Below, piece by piece: positions 42,879 to 51,133 of a stretch of 53,899 nucleotides of DNA. Made by a program: the position numbers and the translations under genes. Position 1 is the stretch's first letter; every line of letters begins with the position of its first letter. Source of the stretch: JAGXOF01 sp046545575 (GTDB taxonomy: Bacteria; Chloroflexota; Dehalococcoidia; SZUA-161; SpSt-899); contig JBKGZM010000005.1 in NCBI GenBank assembly GCA_046545575.1, forward strand, positions 1-53,899, given 5' to 3'. The notes below the pieces were generated by a model. That model worked only from the letters and a program-made list of their open reading frames with translations. It did not search any database and was not told the DNA's origin.

Positions 42879-44183
42879 TTACCATGCCATGAAACCAGGC
42901 AAGAACATGACAATGGACGGAACAGCCAGTAGCAGGGCTACATGGCAGAAGTCGGCAAGTACAAAAGGTAGAATACCCTTGAATATGGTCTGCATGGGTA
43001 TATCGGGAGCCACCCCGGAAATGACGTAAACGTTCATGCCTATCGGAGGCGTAATCATGGCTATTTCTGCCATCCTCACAAACACAATGCCGAACCATAT
43101 TGGGTCAAACCCCAGGCTGGTAACCAGCGGGAAGAAGATAGGTATGGTGAGAACGGTCATGGCGGCTACATCCAGAAACATACCGAGGAAGAAGAATACC
43201 GCCAGGACCATCACCAGGATCGCCATTGAGGGCAAGGGGAGCCCGCTAACGAATTCGGCGATGATGTAAGGGATTGTTGTGGGAGCCAGGAAATAATTGA
43301 AAACGAAGGCACCGATCAATATGCCATAGATCATCCCCGTCGTCTTCAGGGTCTCCAGCACGGCGGTCTTCATCTTTGCCAGGTTGAGCCTTTTTCTTAA
43401 CATTGAAAAGAGTATCGCACCGAAGGCGCCGATAGCACCGGCCTCGGTGGGCGTAAACCAGCCCACGATGATGCCGGTGAACACAAGAACGGCAAGCGCG
43501 ATTATCTCACCACAGCTGCCGAAGGCTAATATCTTCTCTTTGAAGGGAATCTTCTCGCCGCGGGGGCCAAAGTGTGGTCGCCAGGTGCATAATATATATA
43601 TGACAGAGATATAGAATACTGCCTCAAGTATGCCGGGGATAATGCCGGCGGCGAATAACTTGCCAATTGATGTGTTGGTAAGTATGCCGTAGATGATAAG
43701 TGCCCCGCTCGGGGGGATGAGAACCCCCATGCTGCCTCCGGCAGCGAGGGAACCGGTAGCCAGAGCCGGGTCGTAGTTCAGGCGCCTCATCTCGGGTAAA
43801 GCTACGAGCCCCATAGTAGCTGCCGTCGCTATACTTGAGGCACTGACGGAGGCAAATCCGGCAGAGCCGACCACGGCAGCCGAGGCCACTCCACCCGGCT
43901 GGTGGCCCAGCCACTTTGCCGCCAGGTTGAACAGGTCCTTGCCCATCCCGCTGGCAAAGACCACATGAGCCATGAGCACGAAGAGTGGTAGCACTGCCAG
44001 GGAGTAGTCAGTCGCCACCTCGAAGGGAACGATGGCCATCTTGGTTAGGGCAGCCACATCGGAAGTAATGAACCACACTCCAAAGAAACCTACCAGTGCC
44101 ATGCCAGCGCCAATGGGCATGCCTACAGCCAAAAGCGAGAAGAGTACCACAAAGCCAAGAACGCCAATAATTACCGGACTCAT
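42879..44183 (-). CDS. dctM: TRAP transporter large permease, copy 2
   Basis: A 434-residue DctM with the same length as copy 1. Shared blocks include MGLVALPEM, LAAGGSMGVLIPPSGALIIYG and PIGMNVYVISGVAPD. About 12 membrane helices are expected. The ATG overlaps the dctQ stop by four bases. It forms the channel part of the second TRAP system in the cluster. Confidence 0.93.
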   Translation of the reverse strand: MSPVIIGVLGFVVLFSLLAVGMPIGAGMALVGFFGVWFITSDVAALTKMAIVPFEVATDYSLAVLPLFVLMAHVVFASGMGKDLFNLAAKWLGHQPGGVASAAVVGSAGFASVSASSIATAATMGLVALPEMRRLNYDPALATGSLAAGGSMGVLIPPSGALIIYGILTNTSIGKLFAAGIIPGILEAVFYISVIYILCTWRPHFGPRGEKIPFKEKILAFGSCGEIIALAVLVFTGIIVGWFTPTEAGAIGAFGAILFSMLRKRLNLAKMKTAVLETLKTTGMIYGILIGAFVFNYFLAPTTIPYIIAEFVSGLPLPSMAILVMVLAVFFFLGMFLDVAAMTVLTIPIFFPLVTSLGFDPIWFGIVFVRMAEIAMITPPIGMNVYVISGVAPDIPMQTIFKGILPFVLADFCHVALLLAVPSIVMFLPGFMAW

Positions 44184-44662
44184 TTATTAACCACCTTCTT
44201 GAATTCGTCATACATGTCCACAACGAAGCTCAGGGCGAATAGTAACAGTCCGAATATAAATATAATGCGGAAAGGGGAGTATGGTATCTCCAGCGTTTCA
44301 CTTACCTCCCTCAACCCCTTGTCGTAGACCAGTTGTGCTGCTGCAAAGCTCATTAGTCCCCATGTCGCCAGGCTGAGGAAAGAAACTATGATGCTGGCAA
44401 TTGCTCCAATTCGCACAGGAAATTTGGCGGTGAGAATCCTGACCACCACGTGCGCCTTTTGCAATGCAGCATAGACCAAGGCAAACGCGATAACAATCGC
44501 CATCATAAGCTGCATAAGTTCCATACCACCCGGGATAGCAATGTTGAGTAAGCGAGCGATGACGGTGATCACCACAAGCAACATGCTACTCACCAGGACG
44601 ACGCCAGCTACTGCTGTACCTCCTCGGGTTGTACGCTGGATTATACGTCTAAACATCTCCAT
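44180..44662 (-). CDS. dctQ: TRAP transporter small permease, copy 2
   Basis: A 160-residue DctQ with four hydrophobic helices and AYAALQ..HVVVRILTAKFP-like sequence near residue 60-80, as in copy 1. The ribosome site GAGGGGG (44667-44673) forms part of a hairpin in the dctP-dctQ gap, so translation may be structure-dependent. The start overlaps nothing upstream; dctM overlaps its end. Confidence 0.9.
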   Translation of the reverse strand: MEMFRRIIQRTTRGGTAVAGVVLVSSMLLVVITVIARLLNIAIPGGMELMQLMMAIVIAFALVYAALQKAHVVVRILTAKFPVRIGAIASIIVSFLSLATWGLMSFAAAQLVYDKGLREVSETLEIPYSPFRIIFIFGLLLFALSFVVDMYDEFKKVVNK

Positions 44663-44701
44663 AAAACCCCCTCTTTTGGGGGTGCTGAGAACAGCACCCC
44701 C
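44663..44701 (-). promoter_or_regulatory. Competing hairpins between dctP and dctQ (copy 2)
   Basis: On the minus strand a perfect 10-bp hairpin, GGGGGTGCTG/CAGCACCCCC (44678-44701), is followed by GGGGG (44667-44671). That run can pair with the same CCCCC and precedes TTTT and the dctQ ATG. One fold frees the dctQ ribosome site; the other hides it or acts as a weak terminator. This could set a high DctP to DctQM ratio. Confidence 0.5.
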
Positions 44702-44767
44702 AAAAATCAGGACAACTTAATCTTGCCGATCAAAGTCTTGCTGATAGTTTGCTACCGCTGAATCTAA

Positions 44768-45844
44768 TTACTTATACTCCTCGATAAGGGTGCGTACCTC
44801 CTGGTAAACGGCAGATCCGGGAAGACCCTGGTCATCCAGATCAGCCATCTCTGCACTCGCAATCTCATCACATGCGGCGTAGACCGCGTCCAGCTCCTCT
44901 TGTGGGAGAGTGATGAATTCTACTCCCTCTTCCTTGGCCAGGTCCTTCCCCGCTTGTTCCGCTCCCCATGCCAGCTCACCGACCTTATTGCTAAACCAGT
45001 CTACATTGTCCACGAACACCTGCTGGATGTCCTCTGGTAGATCGTTGAAAACGTCCATGTCCATGCCCCAGTGTCCGGCAGGAGCTGATGCGATGTTCAA
45101 CTCCGTAACGTAATCAGCTACCTCGGCAAATTTGAAACTTCCAAGCGTCTCATACGGGACAAAGCCACCGTCTATGGTGTTCTTCTGCAAGGCAGTATAT
45201 GTATCGCCCATGCTTATGGTCGTTCCCTCAGCATTGAGTTTGGAGGCCACCTTGGAAAAATCACCGGTTGTCTTTAACATCAGACCCTGGAAATCGTCGG
45301 CTGAGCGCACGGCCTTGCCTACGGTAATGAGCTGATACGGTGGAATTGGGCCCCAGCACATGACCTTGATGCCAGCGTCTTCGTGCTCCTGGTTAAGCTC
45401 CGGGAACTTGGCACGAACCTCTTCCCATACCTCAATGATGGTGTCTTCCTCGTAAACACCCCAGAAAGCCATACGCATTGACTTCTCGAAGTCGAATCCG
45501 GTCTTGGCGTAGGCACCGGAGTAATCGCCAATGTCAGCGACTCCCTTGGCAAGCTCGGTAGCCGACTCTCCGGGGCCATAGAGGGCGCCGCCCCAGAATG
45601 GCTCAATCTGTACCCTGCCGTTGGTCTCTTCCTCTATCTTTTCAATCCACTGTTTCGTGGCTTCGCTGAATGGATGGTTCGGGGGCCACAGACCGCCAAA
45701 GGTCAGCTCTATCGTTTCTTCCTCTGTCTCGGTTGGTTCCGTCCCGGTGGGGCTGGTTGATGGAGCAGTACAGGCACTGACGATCATAACGATGGCAATT
45801 ATCGAGCTCAGCATAGCAAACAGTACGAGCTTTTTGGTTTTCAT
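44768..45844 (-). CDS. dctP: TRAP solute-binding lipoprotein, copy 2
   Basis: A 358-residue DctP-type protein with a lipoprotein signal (lipobox VSAC, Cys25) and a Thr/Glu-rich linker. Motifs are ALQKNTIDGGFVPYETLGS and VRSADDFQGLMLKTTGDF. As in copy 1, the Arg expected for carboxylate binding is replaced by Lys. The strong site AAAGGAGGAG precedes the ATG. An additional ribosome site with an ATG-TAG start-stop lies about 70 bases upstream. Confidence 0.9.
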   Translation of the reverse strand: MKTKKLVLFAMLSSIIAIVMIVSACTAPSTSPTGTEPTETEEETIELTFGGLWPPNHPFSEATKQWIEKIEEETNGRVQIEPFWGGALYGPGESATELAKGVADIGDYSGAYAKTGFDFEKSMRMAFWGVYEEDTIIEVWEEVRAKFPELNQEHEDAGIKVMCWGPIPPYQLITVGKAVRSADDFQGLMLKTTGDFSKVASKLNAEGTTISMGDTYTALQKNTIDGGFVPYETLGSFKFAEVADYVTELNIASAPAGHWGMDMDVFNDLPEDIQQVFVDNVDWFSNKVGELAWGAEQAGKDLAKEEGVEFITLPQEELDAVYAACDEIASAEMADLDDQGLPGSAVYQEVRTLIEEYK

Positions 45845-45911
45845 TTACTTCTCCTCCTTTTCGTCTTTTTAGTAATTGATCCTGCCTCTGTTCGGTTTCA
45901 TCAGATTGTTG

Positions 45912-45930
45912 CTACATAAGCACCTCCTTT
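45912..45930 (-). other. Strong ribosome site with immediate start-stop (ATG-TAG)
   Basis: On the minus strand AAAGGAGGTG (45921-45930) is followed by ATG (45915-45917) and directly TAG (45912-45914). No longer frame uses this site. It lies in the 189-base gap between the PrpD-like gene and dctP copy 2, upstream of the true dctP ribosome site. Confidence 0.4.
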
Positions 45931-46033
45931 TTTATTTAGTCCACACCCTCCCTCGCTCCATAGAGATCTGGCTCATCCTCATCCGAGATATCGTGCCCTG
46001 CCCCTTCAAGTACCTTATCTGTCATTTTGTCAC

Positions 46034-47410
46034 TTACAGGCACCCGGTAAGGACATTTATGTCGTTGCCCTCTTCCAAGTTCATAACCATGTCGACGATT
46101 CTGTATGCGGTTTCCGTTGAGACGGGCGTTGCTGCGTGTGCAGCGCAATGGACGAATTTTGTGATCAGTGCCTCATGGCTCATCGGATTACTGGGATGTC
46201 CATAAGTGAACTCAATACCTTTTGAAAACTTATCGCCATTTCGTGTTCTTATCTCCGTAAATCCTTGCATTGACTCATCAATGCTGGGCTCCCCATTCTC
46301 TTCAAAGGTGACCTTCTTTGCCAGCCGGAGTGTATCTTCATTACGCAGGCGCTCCGGGAGGAAATGCTCCAATGCCACGCCTCTGTGAACTAAAGCCGTA
46401 GCTACAACATAGGGCAGACTGAACTTGGCATCTATGGCAGTTTGTGGGTTTTGTTTTGCTGCCAGGGGCTCGCAGAGCATTTTATTGACAGGGCTTACAG
46501 TCAGTTTGATCTGTTCAATTTCACTTGTCTCTAAATTATTTTCGTTGATGATCCGAAGGGTGCCGTCGATATATGGGTGCGTACCTCTGCAACTTGGCCA
46601 TGGTTTGAAGCTGACATTAGCGCCTTCGAATGTCTTGCCCAATTCATTTGTCAGGGCAAGCGGATCGTAATTGCCACGTGCATACAGGGCAAAGAGTCCG
46701 GCTTTCCCCTCCAGAGGTTCATCGAAGCCGGATACCCCTCTTTGAGCCAGTAGCGCCGATAGCACCCCTGCCTTGGTGGAAAACGCATCCCGTATTCCCC
46801 TTATAAGTGATGATGGTATGTGCGTAAATTGGGCACTGCATGTTGCCTGACAAAGGTTGAGTGAAAAGGCGTTTATGATCTGCTGTGAATCAAGTCGCAT
46901 CAGCTTGCAGGCCGTTGCGGCAGCGCCAAAGGCGCTGAAGATGGGTGGTATATACCACCCGTACTGAAGCGGCGACACGCGCAAGGCGAGACCCAATCTG
47001 CAGACGAGGTCGCTGCCGAGGACAATGCTGGTTATCAGGTCTTTCCCATTCACGTTACCGAGCGATTCAGCTATCGCAAGAGCGGCCGGTACCGTAGCGG
47101 CGTTGGGGTGAACCAGTGCCTTATCGTGTGCGTCCTCGAAATCCAATGTGTGTGCCATGGCTCCATTGGCAAATGCTGCCATATGCGAGGGGACCTTAAC
47201 ATCGAAGCCGATTATGCTGCTTTCTTGCCGTCCACCCGCTTCTATAGCCAGATCAATGAATTGCTTCGGTCCTTCGCCAAAGCCTCCGGCCGCGAGCGTT
47301 ACAGCCAGAGCATCCAGCAGGCTCATTTTAGCCATGTCTATAGCTCTGGCCGGTATGTCGTTATATCCGACCTCAGATATGGTCTTTGCCAGCATTTCCG
47401 ATTCATTCAT
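46034..47410 (-). CDS. MmgE/PrpD family protein
   Basis: A 458-residue member of the MmgE/PrpD family. It carries the family's helical first domain with SLLDALAVTLAAGGFGEGPKQ, HTLDFEDAHDKALVHPNAATVPAAL (residues contacting substrate in 2-methylcitrate dehydratase) and KPWPSCRGTHPYIDG. Members dehydrate, hydrate or epimerise polycarboxylates. No methylcitrate cycle genes are visible, so the substrate is probably an intermediate of this cluster. It starts 23 bases after the CapA-like gene. Confidence 0.85.
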   Translation of the reverse strand: MNESEMLAKTISEVGYNDIPARAIDMAKMSLLDALAVTLAAGGFGEGPKQFIDLAIEAGGRQESSIIGFDVKVPSHMAAFANGAMAHTLDFEDAHDKALVHPNAATVPAALAIAESLGNVNGKDLITSIVLGSDLVCRLGLALRVSPLQYGWYIPPIFSAFGAAATACKLMRLDSQQIINAFSLNLCQATCSAQFTHIPSSLIRGIRDAFSTKAGVLSALLAQRGVSGFDEPLEGKAGLFALYARGNYDPLALTNELGKTFEGANVSFKPWPSCRGTHPYIDGTLRIINENNLETSEIEQIKLTVSPVNKMLCEPLAAKQNPQTAIDAKFSLPYVVATALVHRGVALEHFLPERLRNEDTLRLAKKVTFEENGEPSIDESMQGFTEIRTRNGDKFSKGIEFTYGHPSNPMSHEALITKFVHCAAHAATPVSTETAYRIVDMVMNLEEGNDINVLTGCL

Positions 47411-47433
47411 TATGTACTGACCTTGCTTTCACT

Positions 47434-48567
47434 TCAGTAACAGTCCGTAAGAACGACCTCATCTCCGGATATGGTGTACTTGTTATTAAGATTCTGGTCC
47501 TGCGAGATTTCCTCCATGTAATCAACTACTTCCCGGAAGCGTTCATCTTCGGATTTGAGGATTTCCGGTTGAGACTGTTTGTTGACCATAGTGGGCAAAA
47601 AGGAAACCTTTTGTATCGATTTGTTGGAGATGACACATTTGGTTACAAGGGTTTTTCGTGAGTCAGGCGGCAGGAAATATGTAGGATATTCAGGATCGGG
47701 TTTCCAGTCAGAGTTGAGTGTCTCGATCTCCTTGTGCCCAGGCCTTTGCCTTATTTCTTCGTCTGCGGGCAAGTCCAGTGCAAAATTACACAGACTGTAG
47801 AATATTGCTTTACCCCTGTAAACTTCGGTCCCTTTCAGTATGTGGGGGTGATGGCCCAGTATAATATCCGCTCCGGCATCGATGGCTGCGTGGGCGATGT
47901 CCCGCTGGTAGTCCGCCAGCACGGCAGGGATAAAATGAATGCCCCAGTGAGGCCATAGCACTACTACATCAGCTTCCGACTTAGCATTTGTAATGTCATC
48001 TACCATTACCTGTAGGTCCTGCCTGTGCGGGAAGGTATGGATGCGACAGGGGGTACCGGGCTGGTCATGCTCGATTTGTTCATATAGTGTAAAAGCCCTC
48101 AGGGGGACGCAGCCCGGACGGTCGACGTCAGCCCAGTACCCCATTGGCAGGATCGTGTTGTAGGCCAGAATAGCAACTCTGGTTCCCTTACATTCAAGGA
48201 TTGCCGGCTTTCTGGCTTCCTCTATGTTTTCGCCTACTCCAATCACTGACAGCCCTTGCTCTTTCAGAGCCTCAATCGTGTCAAAGAAAGCTTCCTGACC
48301 AAAATCCATACAGTGGTTGCTGGCGAATGAAACGACATTGAATCCAGCCTCTTTGATGGCGCGGGCTACCTGTGGGTCGCCATGCATGCCCAGTCTGGCC
48401 TGAGGCAACAGGGTCCCTCGAGGCGAGAGGTTGATCTCGAGTTGACATATAGCTATGTCACTCTCCTTGATTGTCTCCCTTGCCTGATCGAATATCGTGT
48501 CAGGATTCTCCCTGTAGGGAGCCACATCCCCGACGGCATGCAGTACTATCTGTTCAGTATCGGTCAT
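47434..48567 (-). CDS. CapA-like metallophosphatase-fold protein, copy 2
   Basis: A 377-residue PGA_cap-family protein related to copy 1 at 36670. Metal-site motifs are VGDVAPYRENPD, VVSFASNHCMDFG, LWPHWGIHFIP and ILGHHPHILKGTEVY. No signal peptide is seen. It lies between glycyl-radical enzyme 1 and the PrpD-like gene, and like copy 1 it stands upstream of a TRAP set. The repeated CapA-TRAP association argues for a shared job in handling the transported compound. Confidence 0.82.
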   Translation of the reverse strand: MTDTEQIVLHAVGDVAPYRENPDTIFDQARETIKESDIAICQLEINLSPRGTLLPQARLGMHGDPQVARAIKEAGFNVVSFASNHCMDFGQEAFFDTIEALKEQGLSVIGVGENIEEARKPAILECKGTRVAILAYNTILPMGYWADVDRPGCVPLRAFTLYEQIEHDQPGTPCRIHTFPHRQDLQVMVDDITNAKSEADVVVLWPHWGIHFIPAVLADYQRDIAHAAIDAGADIILGHHPHILKGTEVYRGKAIFYSLCNFALDLPADEEIRQRPGHKEIETLNSDWKPDPEYPTYFLPPDSRKTLVTKCVISNKSIQKVSFLPTMVNKQSQPEILKSEDERFREVVDYMEEISQDQNLNNKYTISGDEVVLTDCY

Positions 48568-48637
48568 TAAGCTATCACCTTTCCTAAGCTTACTGGTACT
48601 CCATCCAAAACCCTAAAATCTGCGGCCACTGGAATCC

Positions 48638-51049
48638 CTACATACTGATCTCTGTTCTCCTGATGATGTCATCCTGGAGCCCCTTGCTTAGTTCCACAAA
48701 GTAAGCACTATATCCCGCTACTCTTACGATCAAGCCGCGGTAGTTCTCCGGAGACTTCTGGGCATCGAGCAGCGTTTCCTTGTCGACGACGTTGAACTGA
48801 ATCCATTTCCCTCCTATTTCGGAGTAAGTCTTAATGAGCATCCCTAGTTTTTTCAGGTCCTCTGTCGTTTTTAAGGCCGAGGGGTGGAGCTTCACATTAA
48901 GCAATGCGGATGAACACAAAGCCTGGTCCAGTTTTGCTCCGCTCTTGAGGAGTGCTGTAGGCCCTCTGGTATCTGACCCCTGTGAAGGCGATACAGTTCC
49001 GTCAGCTAAAGTTGTATTGGCAAACCTTCCATCAGGGGTTGCGCCGGTTATCGCTCCGCCGGCCCACATTGACGTAATTGAGGCCCCTCCGAGTCCCTTG
49101 ATCCGGGCTCCTACAGGTCGCGTGCTGGTGTGATATTCTGCTTCCTCGTCTATCATGAACTTGTACAGGTCGTTGGCAATTGAGTCTGCATAATCAATAT
49201 CATTTCCGTATTTAGGCGCTTGCAGGCACATCTGCCTTATCTCCTCATATCCCTCCCAGTTAGCGGCCAAAGCATCTTTTAGCTGTTTCATGGAAATCGC
49301 CTTTTCATCAAAGATGAGCTTCTTTATAGCAGCTAGTGAATCGGCGACATTGATTGCACCGACAGGTATCATGGTGGCCCTGAAATCGTACGGGGGTTTT
49401 GGCTTCCTTCTTGACAAAGGTTTTCCCACCTTGATTCCATCGTGGACCAGAACAGTTTCGATAATCTCCATCGCATCATAGTAACCTGTTCGGCTTTTCC
49501 CTGAGTACCCGGAGATAATGTCGTGTTCGTGCCACAAGCCCATGAAATAAGCCAGGAAGCTCTTAAATGCAGCGTAGAAGTCTTCAAAGGTCTTGAAGTC
49601 TTCGACATTTGCTCTGAAGGGGCCAGCCTCCAGGCCTGTCCTGAGATCTATGCCACCATTCATAAAGATTTCTAGGACCTTGGGTACCACGAAATGCTTG
49701 CCAGCAAGAAAGCTTGTTTTCCCAGGGATGGCTGGGTCAAGGCACCCGACGAGGTGGTAGTTGCGTGCCGCTTCTACTGGTATACCCCCGGATGTCATAT
49801 ATTCAACAAATGACTTATCCAGTGAGAAAGCTGGCATTCCCATCCCCGTCTTCACAAGCTCCAGTGCCTTAACCATCAAGTCTTCGGGTGTTTCTTCATG
49901 AAGCCTCAAAGTTATGGTGTGATGGATCGTCCTGACCCTGTTCGCAGCTTCCAGGACGAGGTATGTCAGCTCATTGGTGGCGTCTTTTCCATCAGGCGTT
50001 ACGCCGCCGATCGTCATGTTGCGCCATTTGGCAAAACCTTCGTGCTGCATTCGCTTTGATTGAGTAAGCTTGATATTCTCAGGTCTCATGCACTTGATGC
50101 GTAGCTCGCATAGCAGAGCCAGAACTTCTTCGTCGCTGATTTTGCCATCATCCACGTTCTTCCTGTAGAACGGGTACATGTATTGATCAAATCTTCCCAG
50201 ATTGTATGTCGAGGTCGGCGTAGACAGGACCTGGTTAAACCAAAGTGACTGCATGGCTTCGTAGAAGTCTCTGGCCGGGTTGGCTGGCACCCAGCGGCAT
50301 GTCTGTGCCATTCTCTCCAGTTCTTGCTTTCGTATAGGGTCTGCTTCTACGGCCGCCAATGCCTCTGCTGTGTCAGCGTACCTGTTCGCAAGCCGGATAA
50401 CAGCTTTAAGGACCATGATCGCCGCTTCCAGGAAAAGCTTCTTTTCAACATCGTCATTGGTAAAGAACTTCAGATTAGCGAGTTCTTCCTCAGCTTCTCT
50501 GATTATAGGATTAAGCCCGCCAAGCCATCTCTCCAAGTCTTGCCAGGAATCAGTGAAGTTGAAAGATAGGCAGAGGCCACTGCCTGCATAAGCCCCTCTA
50601 AATTCCGATTTCTTCTTCATTGGCGGAAGGCTAACCCCAAGTTGCAGGAAATTGAACATCTTTTCATCGTAGAAGTGTGATTCTATATATTCTTCAGCTC
50701 TTGTCTCCCAGTATTTGCTCAGTTCCCTTATCGTGGGCCATTCTTCCTCGTCAACTGAGATAATCCCCTCTTCCTCGGCACCCCGTATGTCCTCTTCGTT
50801 CCAAACCCCCAAAAAGGGATCGATTTCAGCCCCCCAGGGTTTGCTTGCCCCCTGGCCAACGATGAGTTCGTCATCCTCAATCCATATCGGTATGTTTTCC
50901 AGCACGTGCGCAATTGCCTTGGCATTTCTTATGATCGGCGGCTCCCCCTCTGTGTTCCTGTAAGATTCTGTAATTAAACGGGCCTTTTCCGTACAGAGCG
51001 GGAAGCTTCCTCTGCGTACTTTGGCTGATAGTGTTTCAGTTTTTACCAT
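48638..51049 (-). CDS. Glycyl-radical enzyme 1 (PFL2/eliminase-like)
   Basis: A complete 803-residue glycyl-radical enzyme. The C-terminal radical loop is RVAGYSAYFVELS with Gly779. The active-site thiyl cysteine is Cys436 in LVGCLDPAIPGKT. In dehydratase-type relatives (glycerol or choline lyases) the Cys-x-Glu motif supplies a base; here it is Cys-x-Asp (Asp438), so chemistry may differ. The enzyme needs activation by the SAM enzyme encoded directly upstream at 51134. GGGGGAGG precedes the ATG. The substrate is unknown; decarboxylation, C-C, C-O or C-S cleavage are all possible. Confidence 0.9.
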   Translation of the reverse strand: MVKTETLSAKVRRGSFPLCTEKARLITESYRNTEGEPPIIRNAKAIAHVLENIPIWIEDDELIVGQGASKPWGAEIDPFLGVWNEEDIRGAEEEGIISVDEEEWPTIRELSKYWETRAEEYIESHFYDEKMFNFLQLGVSLPPMKKKSEFRGAYAGSGLCLSFNFTDSWQDLERWLGGLNPIIREAEEELANLKFFTNDDVEKKLFLEAAIMVLKAVIRLANRYADTAEALAAVEADPIRKQELERMAQTCRWVPANPARDFYEAMQSLWFNQVLSTPTSTYNLGRFDQYMYPFYRKNVDDGKISDEEVLALLCELRIKCMRPENIKLTQSKRMQHEGFAKWRNMTIGGVTPDGKDATNELTYLVLEAANRVRTIHHTITLRLHEETPEDLMVKALELVKTGMGMPAFSLDKSFVEYMTSGGIPVEAARNYHLVGCLDPAIPGKTSFLAGKHFVVPKVLEIFMNGGIDLRTGLEAGPFRANVEDFKTFEDFYAAFKSFLAYFMGLWHEHDIISGYSGKSRTGYYDAMEIIETVLVHDGIKVGKPLSRRKPKPPYDFRATMIPVGAINVADSLAAIKKLIFDEKAISMKQLKDALAANWEGYEEIRQMCLQAPKYGNDIDYADSIANDLYKFMIDEEAEYHTSTRPVGARIKGLGGASITSMWAGGAITGATPDGRFANTTLADGTVSPSQGSDTRGPTALLKSGAKLDQALCSSALLNVKLHPSALKTTEDLKKLGMLIKTYSEIGGKWIQFNVVDKETLLDAQKSPENYRGLIVRVAGYSAYFVELSKGLQDDIIRRTEISM

Positions 51050-51133
51050 TCTTTACCTCCCCCAGCTAGTTGTCCTTGCTGGGTTTTTGACCTGTAGATG
51101 TATTCCATCTCTCACGTAATCTCATCGGGCATC

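Noticed and set aside
42811..43098. N-terminal extension of the HgdB-like gene at 41662
   Set aside because: It overlaps the 3' end of dctM in another frame, is not HgdB-like, and a proper ATG with ribosome site stands at 42810.
45912..45917. Pyrrolysine read-through of the TAG after ATG
   Set aside because: The open frame after the TAG is short and unremarkable, and no pyl genes are in the window.
36670..48567. Capsule (poly-gamma-glutamate) locus
   Set aside because: Only CapA-like proteins are present; CapB/CapC-type synthetase and export genes are absent and the context is catabolic.
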